Program-made: the position numbers and the translations under genes | Source: Kitasatospora cinereorecta | Lineage (GTDB): Bacteria; Actinomycetota; Actinomycetes; Streptomycetales; Streptomycetaceae | Direction: 5' to 3' | DNA length: 64,000 nt | Assembly (NCBI RefSeq): GCF_024172095.1 | Contig: NZ_JAMZDX010000006.1 | Coordinates: 434,001-498,000, forward strand | Shown: piece after piece, positions 25,899 to 34,425 of the stretch | How positions within the stretch are numbered: the first letter of the stretch is position 1 | Layout: each line of letters starts with the position of its first letter | Notes under the pieces: model-generated | What the model was told of the DNA's origin: nothing | The model's database searches: none | What the model saw: the letters and a program-made list of their open reading frames with translations, nothing else

Positions 25899-26873
25899 TC
25901 AGAAGGCCATCGCGCGGTCGACAGCGTCGAGCACACGGTCCAGGTCGGGCAGGAAGGTCTCTTCCACCCGGGACGGCGGGTAGGGGGCGAAGTAGCCGCC
26001 GACCCGCAGGATCGGCGCCTCCAGGTGGTAGAAGCACTTCTCGGTCAGGCGGGCGGCCAGCTCGGCGCCCATGCCCAGGAAGACCGGCGCCTCGTGCACC
26101 ACGATGCCGCGCCCGGTGCGCTTGAGGGACTCCTCGACGGTGGCGAAGTCGACCGGCGACAGCGAGCGCAGGTCGACGACCTCCAGGCGGCGGCCGTCCT
26201 GCTCGGCGGCCGCGGCGGCCTCCTGGCAGACCTTGACCATCGGGCCGTACGCGATCAGGGTCGCGTCGGTGCCCTGGCGGACCACCCGGGCCGAGTGCAG
26301 CGGGATCAGCGGGTCGTCGCCGACCTCGCCCTTGTCCCAGTAGCGGCGCTTGGGCTCCAGGAAGATCACCGGGTCGTCCGACTCGATGGACTGGCGGAGC
26401 ATCCAGTGCGCGTCGTGCGCGTTGGAGGGGCTGACCACGCGCAGACCGGCGGTGTGCGCGAAGTACGCCTCGTGCGACTCGCTGTGGTGCTCGACCGCGC
26501 CGATGCCGCCGCCGTACGGGATGCGGACGGTGATCGGCATCTTCACGTGGCCGAGGGCGCGGGCGTGCATCTTCGCCAGCTGGGTGACGATCTGGTCGAA
26601 GGCCGGGTAGACGAAGCCGTCGAACTGGATCTCCACCACCGGGCGGTAGCCGCGCAGGGCGAGGCCGATCGCGGTGCCCATGATGCCGGACTCGGCGAGC
26701 GGGGTGTCGATGACCCGGTCGTCGCCGAAGTCCTTCTGCAGGCCGTCGGTGATCCGGAAGACGCCGCCGAGCTTGCCGATGTCCTCGCCCATCAGGACGG
26801 TCTTCGGGTCGTTCTCGAGCGACTTGCGCAGGGCCTCGTTGAGCGCCTTGGCGATGCTGAGCTGAGCGGTCAT
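25899..26873 (-). CDS. bkdB: Branched-chain 2-oxoacid dehydrogenase E1 beta subunit
   Basis: 324 residues, transketolase-type beta subunit. The segments LMGEDIGKLGGVFRITDGLQ, DTPLAESGIMGTAIGLALRG, EIQFDGFVYPAFDQIV and VRIPYGGGIGAVEHHSES are diagnostic of 2-oxoisovalerate rather than pyruvate dehydrogenase. The start shares one base with the E1alpha stop (26873), so translation is coupled. Confidence 0.96.
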   Translation of the reverse strand: MTAQLSIAKALNEALRKSLENDPKTVLMGEDIGKLGGVFRITDGLQKDFGDDRVIDTPLAESGIMGTAIGLALRGYRPVVEIQFDGFVYPAFDQIVTQLAKMHARALGHVKMPITVRIPYGGGIGAVEHHSESHEAYFAHTAGLRVVSPSNAHDAHWMLRQSIESDDPVIFLEPKRRYWDKGEVGDDPLIPLHSARVVRQGTDATLIAYGPMVKVCQEAAAAAEQDGRRLEVVDLRSLSPVDFATVEESLKRTGRGIVVHEAPVFLGMGAELAARLTEKCFYHLEAPILRVGGYFAPYPPSRVEETFLPDLDRVLDAVDRAMAF

Positions 26874-28021
26874 CAGTGGTGCTCCCCACCCTCGAAGGAG
26901 GCCGCGTAGTCGAGGTACTCGGCGCGTTCCTCGTCCACCAGCGTGTGCGGCTCGCTGTAGACGTGGTCGAAGATCAGGGTCGGGTCGGGGTCCGGCATGG
27001 AGCGGACGCCCTCGCGCACGCGCAGGCCCAGCTTCTCGCTCTCGGCCTCGACCTCGGCGAAGAACGCCTCGTCGGCGAGGCCCTCCTTCTCCAGGTGCGC
27101 CTTCAGCCGGAGGATCGGGTCCTTGGCCTTCCAGGCCTCGGTCTCCTCGTTGAGCCGGTAGCGGGTCGGGTCGTCGGAGGTGGTGTGCGCGCCCATGCGG
27201 TAGGTGAAGGCCTCGATCAGCACCGGGCCCTGGCCGGTCCGGGCGTGGTCGAGCGCCCAGCGGGTGACCGCGAGGCAGGCCAGCACGTCGTTGCCGTCCA
27301 CCCGGACGCCGGGGAAGCCGAAGCCGGCGGCGCGGCGGTAGAGCGGGATGCGGGTCTGCACCGTGGTGGGCTCGGAGATCGCCCACTGGTTGTTCTGGCA
27401 GAAGAAGACCACCGGCGAGTTGTACACCGAGGCGAAGGTGAAGGCCTCGTTCACGTCGCCCTGGCTGGAGGCGCCGTCGCCGAAGTAGGCGATGACCGCG
27501 TCGTCCGCGCCGTCCTTGGTGATGCCCATCGCGTATCCGGTGGCGTGCAGGGTCTGCGAGCCGATCACGATGGTGTAGAGGTGGAAGTTCTTCTCGTTGG
27601 GGTCCCAGCCGCCGTGGTTCACACCGCGGAACATGCCGAGCAGGTTCAGCGGGTCCACGTCGCGGCACCAGGCCACACCGTGCTCCCGGTAGGTCGGGAA
27701 GGCGTAGTCGCCCGGTCGCATCGCGCGACCGGAACCGACCTGGGCGGCTTCCTGACCGAGCAGCGAAGCCCACAGGCCCAGCTCGCCCTGGCGCTGCAGC
27801 GAGGTGGCCTCGGCGTCGAAACGCCGGACCAGCACCAGGTCGCGGTAGAGCGCGCGCAGCTCCTCGGGGGTGGTCGTCAGCGGGAAGTCCGGGTGCTCGA
27901 CCCGGTCACCTTCCGGCGTGAGCAGCTGTACGAGCTCCGGCGCGGCGGAGCCGGCCTGGAGGTTGTCAGGGACGGAGGGGGCGGCCTTCTTGCGCGCCCT
28001 CGCCGTGCTTTTGACGGTCAC
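26873..28021 (-). CDS. bkdA: Branched-chain 2-oxoacid dehydrogenase E1 alpha subunit
   Basis: 382 residues with the thiamine-diphosphate motif GDG...NN (FGDGASSQGDVNEAF ... VVFFCQNN) and the branched-chain-type phosphorylation loop region YRMGAHTTSDDPTRYR. The GTG at 28021 was preferred over the GTG at 28027 because GAGGAG is spaced 5 bases before it and abuts the other. The gene is first in the bkdABC operon and is divergent from the response regulator. Confidence 0.95.
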   Translation of the reverse strand: MTVKSTARARKKAAPSVPDNLQAGSAAPELVQLLTPEGDRVEHPDFPLTTTPEELRALYRDLVLVRRFDAEATSLQRQGELGLWASLLGQEAAQVGSGRAMRPGDYAFPTYREHGVAWCRDVDPLNLLGMFRGVNHGGWDPNEKNFHLYTIVIGSQTLHATGYAMGITKDGADDAVIAYFGDGASSQGDVNEAFTFASVYNSPVVFFCQNNQWAISEPTTVQTRIPLYRRAAGFGFPGVRVDGNDVLACLAVTRWALDHARTGQGPVLIEAFTYRMGAHTTSDDPTRYRLNEETEAWKAKDPILRLKAHLEKEGLADEAFFAEVEAESEKLGLRVREGVRSMPDPDPTLIFDHVYSEPHTLVDEERAEYLDYAASFEGGEHH

Positions 28022-28336
28022 GTTCACTCCTCGGTCTGTCCGGCCGCCCGGGGTCGCCGGTGACCGGTCCGGTCACCTCCTCGCAGGGTGCACGTGGGTG
28101 TGCGCACCGATTGCGGGTAGGTGGTGTTCCGATTCCGACGGCGGCCCTCACGAGAACGTTACCCAGCGACGACCCTTGGCGCGCTTGAGCTAGGACGTCC
28201 TAGTTGTTCTCGGACGAGCGCCGCAGGTGTGGTGCGGCTCTCGTTTTCACTGCCGTCAGGACACCTGCGCACGTTATCCGGGCAGAGCCTCCTGCGTAAG
28301 GGGGTAACAGGCATCGATTTGTGCGAGGCTTTGCAA
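28022..28336. promoter_or_regulatory. 315-bp divergent spacer between bkdA and the orphan response regulator
   Basis: No gene supported. It contains the perfect palindrome CTAGGACGTCCTAG (28190-28203) near its middle. Such a shared position suits a regulator acting on either or both promoters. Clear -35/-10 hexamers are not evident on either strand. Confidence 0.5.
28190..28203. promoter_or_regulatory. Palindromic operator candidate CTAGGACGTCCTAG
   Basis: 14-bp perfect palindrome about 134 bp upstream of the response regulator gene and 169 bp upstream of bkdA. The GGAC/GTCC half-sites recall DevR/DosR-type boxes, but the spacing differs, so the match is weak. Confidence 0.4.
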
Positions 28337-28996
28337 ATGAGCGATAACGGACATATCAGGGTCTTTCTCCTCGATGATCACGAGGTGGTGCGCCGCGGCG
28401 TACACGACCTGCTGTCCACCGAGGGGGACGTCGAGGTGGTCGGCGAGGCCGGGACGGCCGCCGAGGCGCTCGCCCGGATCCCCGCGGTCCGGCCGGACGT
28501 GGCGGTGCTGGACGTCCGGCTGCCGGACGGCAACGGCGTCGAGGTCTGCCGCGAGGTGCGCTCGATCGACCCCTCGATCCGCTGCCTGATGCTCACCTCG
28601 TTCTCCGACGACGAGGCGCTGTTCGACGCGATCATGGCGGGGGCGTCCGGCTATGTCCTGAAAGCGATCCGCGGCACCGACCTGCTCGCGGCGGTCCGCG
28701 ACGTGGCGGCCGGCAAGTCGCTGCTCGACCCGGTCGCCACCAGCCGGGTGCTGGAGCGGCTGCGCGAGGGCGGCGAGAAGGAGGACGAACGGCTCGCCCA
28801 GTTGACGAAGCAGGAGCGCCGGATCCTGGACCTGATCGGCGAGGGCATGACCAACCGGCAGATCGGCAACGAGCTCCACCTGGCCGAGAAGACCGTGAAG
28901 AACTACGTCAGCAGCCTGCTCGCGAAGATGGGTATGGAGCGCCGGACCCAGGCGGCCGCCTACGTGGCCCGCCGCCAGGCCGATCATCATCACTGA
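28337..28996 (+). CDS. Orphan NarL/DevR-family response regulator
   Basis: 219 residues. The receiver domain has acidic D13/D14, phospho-acceptor D59 ([11 protein letters not shown]), the LTSFSDDEA switch and K-containing VLKAIRG. The LuxR HTH is [43 protein letters not shown]. No histidine kinase is adjacent. The position beside bkdABC matches, as I remember it, S. coelicolor SCO3818, an orphan regulator that has been linked to antibiotic production. GAGG lies about 10 bases upstream of the ATG. Confidence 0.94.
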   Translation: MSDNGHIRVFLLDDHEVVRRGVHDLLSTEGDVEVVGEAGTAAEALARIPAVRPDVAVLDVRLPDGNGVEVCREVRSIDPSIRCLMLTSFSDDEALFDAIMAGASGYVLKAIRGTDLLAAVRDVAAGKSLLDPVATSRVLERLREGGEKEDERLAQLTKQERRILDLIGEGMTNRQIGNELHLAEKTVKNYVSSLLAKMGMERRTQAAAYVARRQADHHH

Positions 28997-29039
28997 TCAG
29001 ATCGGTGACGGTATGTCAAGTCGCTATCACGCCGAGTAT

Positions 29040-29045
29040 TAGTCT
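29040..29045 (+). promoter_or_regulatory. -10 element of the APH-fold kinase gene, leaderless type
   Basis: TAGTCT within TATTAGTCTCGG, 7 nt before the GTG at 29053; no ribosome site is present. Confidence 0.45.
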
Positions 29046-29052
29046 CGGCTCC

Positions 29053-30138
29053 GTGACGTACGGTCAGATCATCGCCCTCGCGCCCGCCCGTCCCGACGCG
29101 GCCGCTCCCCCTGTCGGAACCCTCAGCCCCCCGGTCGCGCACGCCGCCGTCGCCGGGGTGCTCCGCTCCTACCGCACCGCCCCGATCGTGGCGGTCGCAC
29201 CGGTGGCCGAAGGACTGCTCAACCGCGGCTACCGGGTCGCCACCCAGACCGGCGACTACTTCCTCAAGTGCTACGTGGACCAGGCCACCGCGGGTCGGGC
29301 GGCGATCGCCGCCCAGCACGCCGCCACCGCGGCGCTGCGGACGCTCGGCCTGCCGGCCGTCGCCCCGCTGGCCGCCCGGGACGGCCGGACGGTCACCGCG
29401 CACGGCGGCCGGCTGTTCGGCCTCTACCCGTGGGTGGAGGGGGAGCACCGGCACGGCGCCGAACTCGAACCGCAGGGGTGCGCCGCGCTCGGCGCGCTGC
29501 TGGGGCACGTCCACGGCGCGCTCGCCGAGGTCTGCGCCCCTGTCCGGCAGCCGTCCGGAGTGCTCTCGGCCGACCCGGAGGAGACCGCCCGGATCGTCTC
29601 CGACCTGCGCGACCGCGCCCGGGCCAACCGCCCGTACGGGGAGTTCGACGCCCTCGCCGAGCGGCGGCTGACCGAGCGGCTGGAGCTGCTGGCCGCGTAC
29701 GGGCACCGCCGCCCCGGCCGGGCGGACGCCCCGCCCACCGGCTGGACGCACGGCGACTTCCACGGGCTCAACCTGCTGCACCGCGGCGACCAGGTGGTCG
29801 CGGTGCTGGACTGGGACAAGCTCGGCCTGCACCCCACCGCCGAGGAGGCGGTCCGGGCCGCGACCCTGCTGTTCAACGACCGCGCGAGCGGCGTGCTGGA
29901 CCTGGGCCGGGTGCGCCACTACGCCCGCGCCTACCGGGCCTGCGGCGCCGCCGACGCCGAGCAGGTGGCCGCCGCCGTCCACCGGGTGTGGTGGGAGCGG
30001 CTGAACGACCTGTGGATGCTGCAGTGGCGCTACCAACGCCGCGACCTGAGGGCCGACCCGCTCTTCCCCGCCTCGGCCGGGCAGCTGACCTGGTGGTGCG
30101 AGGAGTACGAGCAGGTGCTGGACGCCTTCACCAACTGA
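29053..30138 (+). CDS. Aminoglycoside phosphotransferase (APH)/choline kinase-fold protein
   Basis: 361 residues. N-lobe: GLLNRGYRVATQTGDYFLKCYVD, with the ATP-binding Lys. Brenner's catalytic motif is HGDFHGLNLL (D235), and the metal site is VVAVLDWDKLG. It is a small-molecule kinase of unknown substrate, not evidence of drug resistance. The GTG at 29053 was chosen over an upstream GTG at 29005 because of the TAGTCT -10 seven bases before it. It follows the response regulator by 56 bp. Confidence 0.85.
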   Translation: MTYGQIIALAPARPDAAAPPVGTLSPPVAHAAVAGVLRSYRTAPIVAVAPVAEGLLNRGYRVATQTGDYFLKCYVDQATAGRAAIAAQHAATAALRTLGLPAVAPLAARDGRTVTAHGGRLFGLYPWVEGEHRHGAELEPQGCAALGALLGHVHGALAEVCAPVRQPSGVLSADPEETARIVSDLRDRARANRPYGEFDALAERRLTERLELLAAYGHRRPGRADAPPTGWTHGDFHGLNLLHRGDQVVAVLDWDKLGLHPTAEEAVRAATLLFNDRASGVLDLGRVRHYARAYRACGAADAEQVAAAVHRVWWERLNDLWMLQWRYQRRDLRADPLFPASAGQLTWWCEEYEQVLDAFTN

Positions 30139-30148
30139 GCGGACGGGG

Positions 30149-30174
30149 CGCCACCCCGCGGGGGCGGGGTGGCG
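30149..30174. terminator. Bidirectional terminator between the APH-fold gene and a kinase gene
   Basis: Perfect 11-bp stem (CGCCACCCCGC / GCGGGGTGGCG) with a GGGG loop between convergent genes. Confidence 0.85.
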
Positions 30175-30181
30175 GGACCGG

Positions 30182-31897
30182 TCAGCCGGACGTGGTGCCC
30201 TTGGTGGGCGGCGGGGCGGTGGGGCTGCTCGGGGCGGTCTGGCTGGTGGTCGGGGTCGGCGTGTGGGTCGACGTGGACGAGCTGCTCGGGCTGGCCGAGG
30301 CGGAGGCCGAGGCCGAGGGCGAGGCCGAGCGGGAGGCCGACGGCGACGGGATGAAGGTCTGCTGCTCGGTCGGACGGTTGGTGCTCTGGCTCCGGGTGGG
30401 CGCCTGGGTGGTCGGCCGCTCGGACGGGGTGCTGGGGGTCGAGGTCACCGTGACGGTCGGCTGCGGGGTCACCGGCGGCGTGGTCGGCTTGTCGCTGTTG
30501 GTCAGCGCCAGCGCGATGCCCACGGTGGCGGCCAGCAGCACCGCGATCACGCCCAGCGCCCAGCCCCACGGGTTGCGGCGCTTGGAGCCGTCGCCGCCCC
30601 CGTTGCCGCCTCCCCCGCCGTGGCCGGGGCCGCCGGTGTCGCCCCCGCCCGGGCCCGAGACGCCGGGGTACGGCTGGGCCGGGGTCCGGTAGGGCGAGGT
30701 GACCTGGTACGGCATCGCCTCGGTCGGGCCGGTGCGGCCGACCGCGCCGAACGGTTCGGTGACCGAGGTACCGCCGCTCGCCGGGCCCTCGAAGCCGGGG
30801 TAGTTGCCGGTGTTGCCGGAGGCCGCGGCGGCCAGCCCGGCGGCGGCCGCGGCAGCGGCGGCACCCGTCGCGTACCCGGCGCCGCCGGTGCCGTGCATCT
30901 CGCGCAGCGCGTGCTGCAGGTGGGCGCGGAACTCGTCGGCGGTCTGGAACCGGTCGTCCGGGTTCTTCTCCAGCGCGCGCAGCACCAGCGCGTCCAGCTG
31001 CGGCGGCACCCGGTCGTTGGCCCGCGAGGGCTGCACCGGGGCGTCCTGCACATGCTGGTAGACCACCGACAGCGGGGTGTCGCCGGTGAACGGCGGCCGC
31101 AGGGTGAGCAGTTCGTAGAGCATGCAGCCGGCCGCGTACAGGTCGGAGCGATGGTCCACCGACTTGCCGAGGGCCTGCTCCGGCGAGAGGTACTGCGGGG
31201 TGCCCATGACCATGCCGGTCTGGGTCATGGTGGAGGCCGCGCCGGTCAGCGCCCGGGCGATGCCGAAGTCCATCACCTTGACCGCACCGGTGGTGGTGAT
31301 GATGACGTTGGCGGGCTTGATGTCCCGGTGCACGATGCCGTGCCGGTGGCTGTAGGAGAGCGCCTCCAGCACCCCGGCGGTGATGATCAGCGCCTGGTCG
31401 ACCGGCGGCGCCTCCTCGTCCACCAGCAGTTCGCGGACGGTGCGGCCCTCGACCAGCTCCATCACGATGTACGGAGTGGTCTCCCCGTCCTCGCCGTGCT
31501 CCTCGCCGGTGTCGTAGACCGCGACGATCGAGTGGTGGTTCAGCGAGGCGACCGAGTGTGCCTCGCGGGTGAAGCGCAGCCGGGCGGTGTCGTCCTGGGC
31601 CAGCTCGGGGCGGAGCAGCTTCACGGCGACGGTGCGGCCGAGGCGGACGTCCTGGGCGGCGAAGACCTCCGCCATTCCGCCGCGGCCGAGCTTGCGGGTC
31701 AGCCGGTAGCGGCCCTCGCCGAGGGTGCCGAGCGGGGCGGCCGTGCCGCGTGCGGGGGTGCCGGCGCCCGCGGGCAGGACCGTGGTCTCGGCATCGGCGT
31801 CCGGCTCGCCGGCCGGCGCCGGGGCGTCGGCCCCGGGTTCGCCCGCCTTGGGGTGCTGCTCCGCCTCGCTGTCGCCCGGCTGCTCAGTCTGACCCAT
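30182..31897 (-). CDS. Receptor-type Ser/Thr protein kinase 1
   Basis: 571 residues. A 60-residue acidic/Pro N-terminal tail precedes the kinase domain (about 64-330). It has glycine loop LGRGGMAEVF, ATP-binding K93, catalytic HRDIKPAN (D192) and DFG. The activation loop is rich in Thr/Met (ASTMTQTGMVMGTPQYLSPEQ). A Gly/Ala linker is followed by one TM helix (WGWALGVIAVLLAATVGIALAL) and an extracellular Thr/Ser/Pro-rich tail. PASTA domains are absent, so ligand sensing is not by the PknB/muropeptide route. A second kinase of similar design lies directly upstream on the same strand. Confidence 0.94.
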   Translation of the reverse strand: MGQTEQPGDSEAEQHPKAGEPGADAPAPAGEPDADAETTVLPAGAGTPARGTAAPLGTLGEGRYRLTRKLGRGGMAEVFAAQDVRLGRTVAVKLLRPELAQDDTARLRFTREAHSVASLNHHSIVAVYDTGEEHGEDGETTPYIVMELVEGRTVRELLVDEEAPPVDQALIITAGVLEALSYSHRHGIVHRDIKPANVIITTTGAVKVMDFGIARALTGAASTMTQTGMVMGTPQYLSPEQALGKSVDHRSDLYAAGCMLYELLTLRPPFTGDTPLSVVYQHVQDAPVQPSRANDRVPPQLDALVLRALEKNPDDRFQTADEFRAHLQHALREMHGTGGAGYATGAAAAAAAAGLAAAASGNTGNYPGFEGPASGGTSVTEPFGAVGRTGPTEAMPYQVTSPYRTPAQPYPGVSGPGGGDTGGPGHGGGGGNGGGDGSKRRNPWGWALGVIAVLLAATVGIALALTNSDKPTTPPVTPQPTVTVTSTPSTPSERPTTQAPTRSQSTNRPTEQQTFIPSPSASRSASPSASASASASPSSSSTSTHTPTPTTSQTAPSSPTAPPPTKGTTSG

Positions 31898-32008
31898 CGC
31901 TCCTCGCCCCGGGCAGTCGCTCGGCGCGCAGTCGCCCTGTCGGTTCCGTCCCCGGAAACGCTACCGCGTCCGGCCGTCACCCGTGGAACGGTGCGGCCGG
32001 ACCCCCCA

Positions 32009-33496
32009 TCAGATCAGGCCGTCCCCCTGGGCGGATCCACCCAGGTCGAGGACGGTGGCGGGGCGGGGCGCCCCGTACGGGTTGTCGGTGGTGCTCTTGG
32101 ACCCGGCGGTGGCGGCGATCGCCACGATGACGACGGCCAGCACGATGACGCCGACGATGACGCCCACCACGATCAGCGCGGTCGAGCAGCCGCCGTTGTT
32201 GGCGGTCCGGGTGGGCGTGAACTGCGGCCCCGGCATCGGCCGCACCGGGTTGACCTGCTGCTGCGGGAAGGGCTGCGGGGTGTGCGGCGCCTGCGGGTAC
32301 GGCGGCGGGGTCTGCGGGAAGGGCTGCGGGGTGTGCGGCGCCTGGGCCTGCGGGAACGGCTGCGGGGTCTGCGGCGCCTGCGGGAAGGGCTGCGGGGTCT
32401 GCGGGTACGGCGGCGGAGTCTGCGGCGCCGGGTACGGGCCCGGCGTGGCGTACGGCGGCGGGGTCTGCGGACCGGGCTGGTACGGCTGCTGCACCTGCGG
32501 CGCCGGGGTGCGCAGATCGCCGGTCACCTGCGGGAAGTTGGCCAGCGACGGCGCGGCGTGCACCGAGCGCGGGCCCTCGCTGATCACCAGCGGGGTGGAG
32601 GCCTGCAGCGGCGTGCCGCCCTGCTCGCCCCCGGCCACCCGCTCGACCTCCTCGCGCATCGCGGCGGCGCTCGGGAAGCGGTGCGCCGGGTCCTTGCGCA
32701 ACGCGCGGGCGACCAGCGCGTCCACCGCGGGGGTGACCGCGCGGTTCAGCGTGGACGGCGCGGGCGGCGCCTCCTGGACGTGCTTGTAGGCGATCGAGAA
32801 GGCCGAGTCGCCGTCGAACGGCAGCTGCCCGCTGAGCAGTTCGAACAGCATGCAGCCGACCGAGTAGAGGTCGGAACGGGCGTCCACGCTCTTGCCGAGG
32901 GCCTGCTCGGGCGAGAGGTACTGCGGGGTGCCGACCACCATGCCGGTCTGGGTCATCGAGGTGACCCCGGACTGCAGCGCGCGGGCGATGCCGAAGTCCA
33001 TCACCTTGACGACGCCCTTGGAACTGACCATCACATTGCCGGGCTTGATGTCGCGGTGGACCAGGCCCTGGTCGTGCGAGGCCTCCAGCGCGGACAGCAC
33101 GGCCGCGGTGATCTTCAGCGCCTGCTCGGTCGGCATCGCGCCGTACCGGGTGACCGCGTCGTCCAGCACGTCCTTGAGCGCCTGGCCCTCGACGTACTCC
33201 ATGACGATGTACGGGGTGGCGGTGCCGTCGGCCGCGACGTCCTCGCCGGAGTCGAAGACCGAGACGATGTTGATGTGCTGGAGCCGCGCCACCGCCTGCG
33301 CCTCGCGCCGGAAGCGCTCCTTGAACGAAGCCTCCCGGCCCAGTTCGGTGTGCAGGGTCTTCACCGCGACCTGGCGGTCCAGCACGCTGTCGTACGCCAG
33401 GTGCACGGAGGCCATGCCGCCCTGGCCGAGCAGGCGCTGCAGCACATAGCGACCGTTGCCCAGGGAGTGGCCCTCGGCCGTGGTGCCGTCACTCAT
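32009..33496 (-). CDS. Receptor-type Ser/Thr protein kinase 2
   Basis: 495 residues. Kinase domain (about 15-280) with LGQGGMASVHL, K46, HRDIKPGN (D149) and DFG. The activation loop VTSMTQTGMVVGTPQYLSPEQ is nearly identical to that of kinase 1. A roughly 120-residue Pro/Gln-rich repeat region (PQTPQPFPQAP-like units) precedes a single TM helix (IVVGVIVGVIVLAVVIVAIAAT) and a short outer tail. It has no PASTA domains. The near-identity of activation loops suggests recent duplication or shared trans-phosphorylation. The ATG at 33496 follows GGGGGACC. Confidence 0.93.
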   Translation of the reverse strand: MSDGTTAEGHSLGNGRYVLQRLLGQGGMASVHLAYDSVLDRQVAVKTLHTELGREASFKERFRREAQAVARLQHINIVSVFDSGEDVAADGTATPYIVMEYVEGQALKDVLDDAVTRYGAMPTEQALKITAAVLSALEASHDQGLVHRDIKPGNVMVSSKGVVKVMDFGIARALQSGVTSMTQTGMVVGTPQYLSPEQALGKSVDARSDLYSVGCMLFELLSGQLPFDGDSAFSIAYKHVQEAPPAPSTLNRAVTPAVDALVARALRKDPAHRFPSAAAMREEVERVAGGEQGGTPLQASTPLVISEGPRSVHAAPSLANFPQVTGDLRTPAPQVQQPYQPGPQTPPPYATPGPYPAPQTPPPYPQTPQPFPQAPQTPQPFPQAQAPHTPQPFPQTPPPYPQAPHTPQPFPQQQVNPVRPMPGPQFTPTRTANNGGCSTALIVVGVIVGVIVLAVVIVAIAATAGSKSTTDNPYGAPRPATVLDLGGSAQGDGLI

Positions 33497-33646
33497 GGTC
33501 CGTGGTCCCCCTTGGCGCGAAACGTCCCGAAGGGGGCCAGGGTATCGGCTCCGGGCGCTGCCGACGCGCGGCCCCCGCTCGGTGGTACGGGGTGCCGCGC
33601 GGCTCACTGCAGCTCCGTCCACGGAGCGAATGACGGGGCGCGGGCG

Positions 33647-33716
33647 GGCTGCAGGTGCGGGGTTGCAGGCGCCGGGCTGCAGGCGCCGGGTTACGGGTGC
33701 CGGGTTACAGGTAGGG
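33647..33716. repeat. Five tandem 14-bp repeats overlapping the 3' end of bpa
   Basis: Units start at 33647, 33661, 33675, 33689 and 33703, with consensus GGYTGCAGGCGCCG. The last unit covers the bpa stop codon and its final residues, so the coding end of bpa appears to have been duplicated outward as a decaying minisatellite. Confidence 0.75.
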
Positions 33717-34298
33717 GCCCGAGCGGATGCCGCGGCCGGGACCGGGCTCCTCCTCGTCGAGCTCGCCGCCGTGCAGTCCGGGCGGCAGGGCCCGGCGCAT
33801 CTGTTCCAGCTGCGCGCGGGCGGCCATCTGCTGGGCGAACAGCGCGGTCTGGATGCCGTGGAACAGGCCCTCCAGCCAGCCGACCAGCTGGGCCTGGGCG
33901 ATCCGCAGCTCCGCCTCGGTGGGGATGGTGTCGTCGGTGAAGGGGAGCGAGAGCCGCTCCAACTCCTCGACCAGCTCGGGGGCGAGGCCGAGTTCCAGCT
34001 CCTTGATCGAGCTGGCGTGGATCTCCTTCAGCCGGACCCGGCTGGCCTCGTCCAACGGGGCCTGCCGGACCTCCTCCAGCAGCTGCTTGATCATGCTGCC
34101 GATCCGCATCACCTTGGCCGGCTGCTCGACCATCTCGGTCACCGGCAGTTCGCGCGGCTCCACCGCCTCGTCACCACCTCTGCCCAGGCCGACACCGGCC
34201 GTCATGCCGACGGGCATCCCGTCGGGACCGACGATCAGCACCTTGGGGGTCTCCTCCGAGGGCTCCTGCTGCGACCGTTCGTTCATCGAGGGGGTCAT
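33705..34298 (-). CDS. bpa: Bacterial proteasome activator (Bpa/PafE family)
   Basis: 197 residues. Bpa forms an ATP-independent ring that opens the 20S proteasome gate for unfolded proteins. The helical core (VMRIGSMIKQLLEEVRQAPLDEASRVRLKEIHASSIKELELGL and the helix before LPPGLHGG) is the family's. The C-terminus GPYL resembles the conserved GQYL gate-opening tail with a penultimate-type Tyr. The ATG at 34298 was chosen because TTGACC (34329-34334), 17 bp, then ATATGA (34306-34311) lie just upstream. That leaves 7 nt and indicates a leaderless mRNA. Confidence 0.9.
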   Translation of the reverse strand: MTPSMNERSQQEPSEETPKVLIVGPDGMPVGMTAGVGLGRGGDEAVEPRELPVTEMVEQPAKVMRIGSMIKQLLEEVRQAPLDEASRVRLKEIHASSIKELELGLAPELVEELERLSLPFTDDTIPTEAELRIAQAQLVGWLEGLFHGIQTALFAQQMAARAQLEQMRRALPPGLHGGELDEEEPGPGRGIRSGPYL

Positions 34299-34305
34299 GG
34301 CTCCT

Positions 34306-34334
34306 TCATATGCTTCGTCCGTCGCGCGGGTCAA
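34306..34334 (-). promoter_or_regulatory. bpa promoter, leaderless type
   Basis: -35 TTGACC and -10 ATATGA with a 17-bp spacer on the minus strand; the transcription start is predicted at the A of the ATG. It is one of the best sigma-70-type promoters in the window. Confidence 0.6.
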
Positions 34335-34425
34335 CGAACCGGGCCCGGTGATCGTCCCACACCCCGGACGCGCCGGACGGGCAAACGGCGAGCCGCCGTG
34401 CCCGCCGGGCGGGCCCGTACCGCCG

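Noticed and set aside
22079-25936. 1285-residue minus-strand ORF covering benE, the surface protein and bkdC
   Set aside because: It runs across three well-defined genes and intergenic terminators in a different frame; stop-free by high G/C only.
29053-30138. Aminoglycoside resistance gene
   Set aside because: The APH fold is shared by many metabolic kinases; the context gives no evidence of a drug substrate.
32250-32460. CRISPR-like or satellite repeats in kinase 2
   Set aside because: The repeats are in frame and encode Pro/Gln-rich units of a protein linker.
30263-33940. 1225-residue plus-strand ORF across both kinase genes
   Set aside because: It mirrors two kinases with complete catalytic motifs on the other strand and has no recognisable domain.
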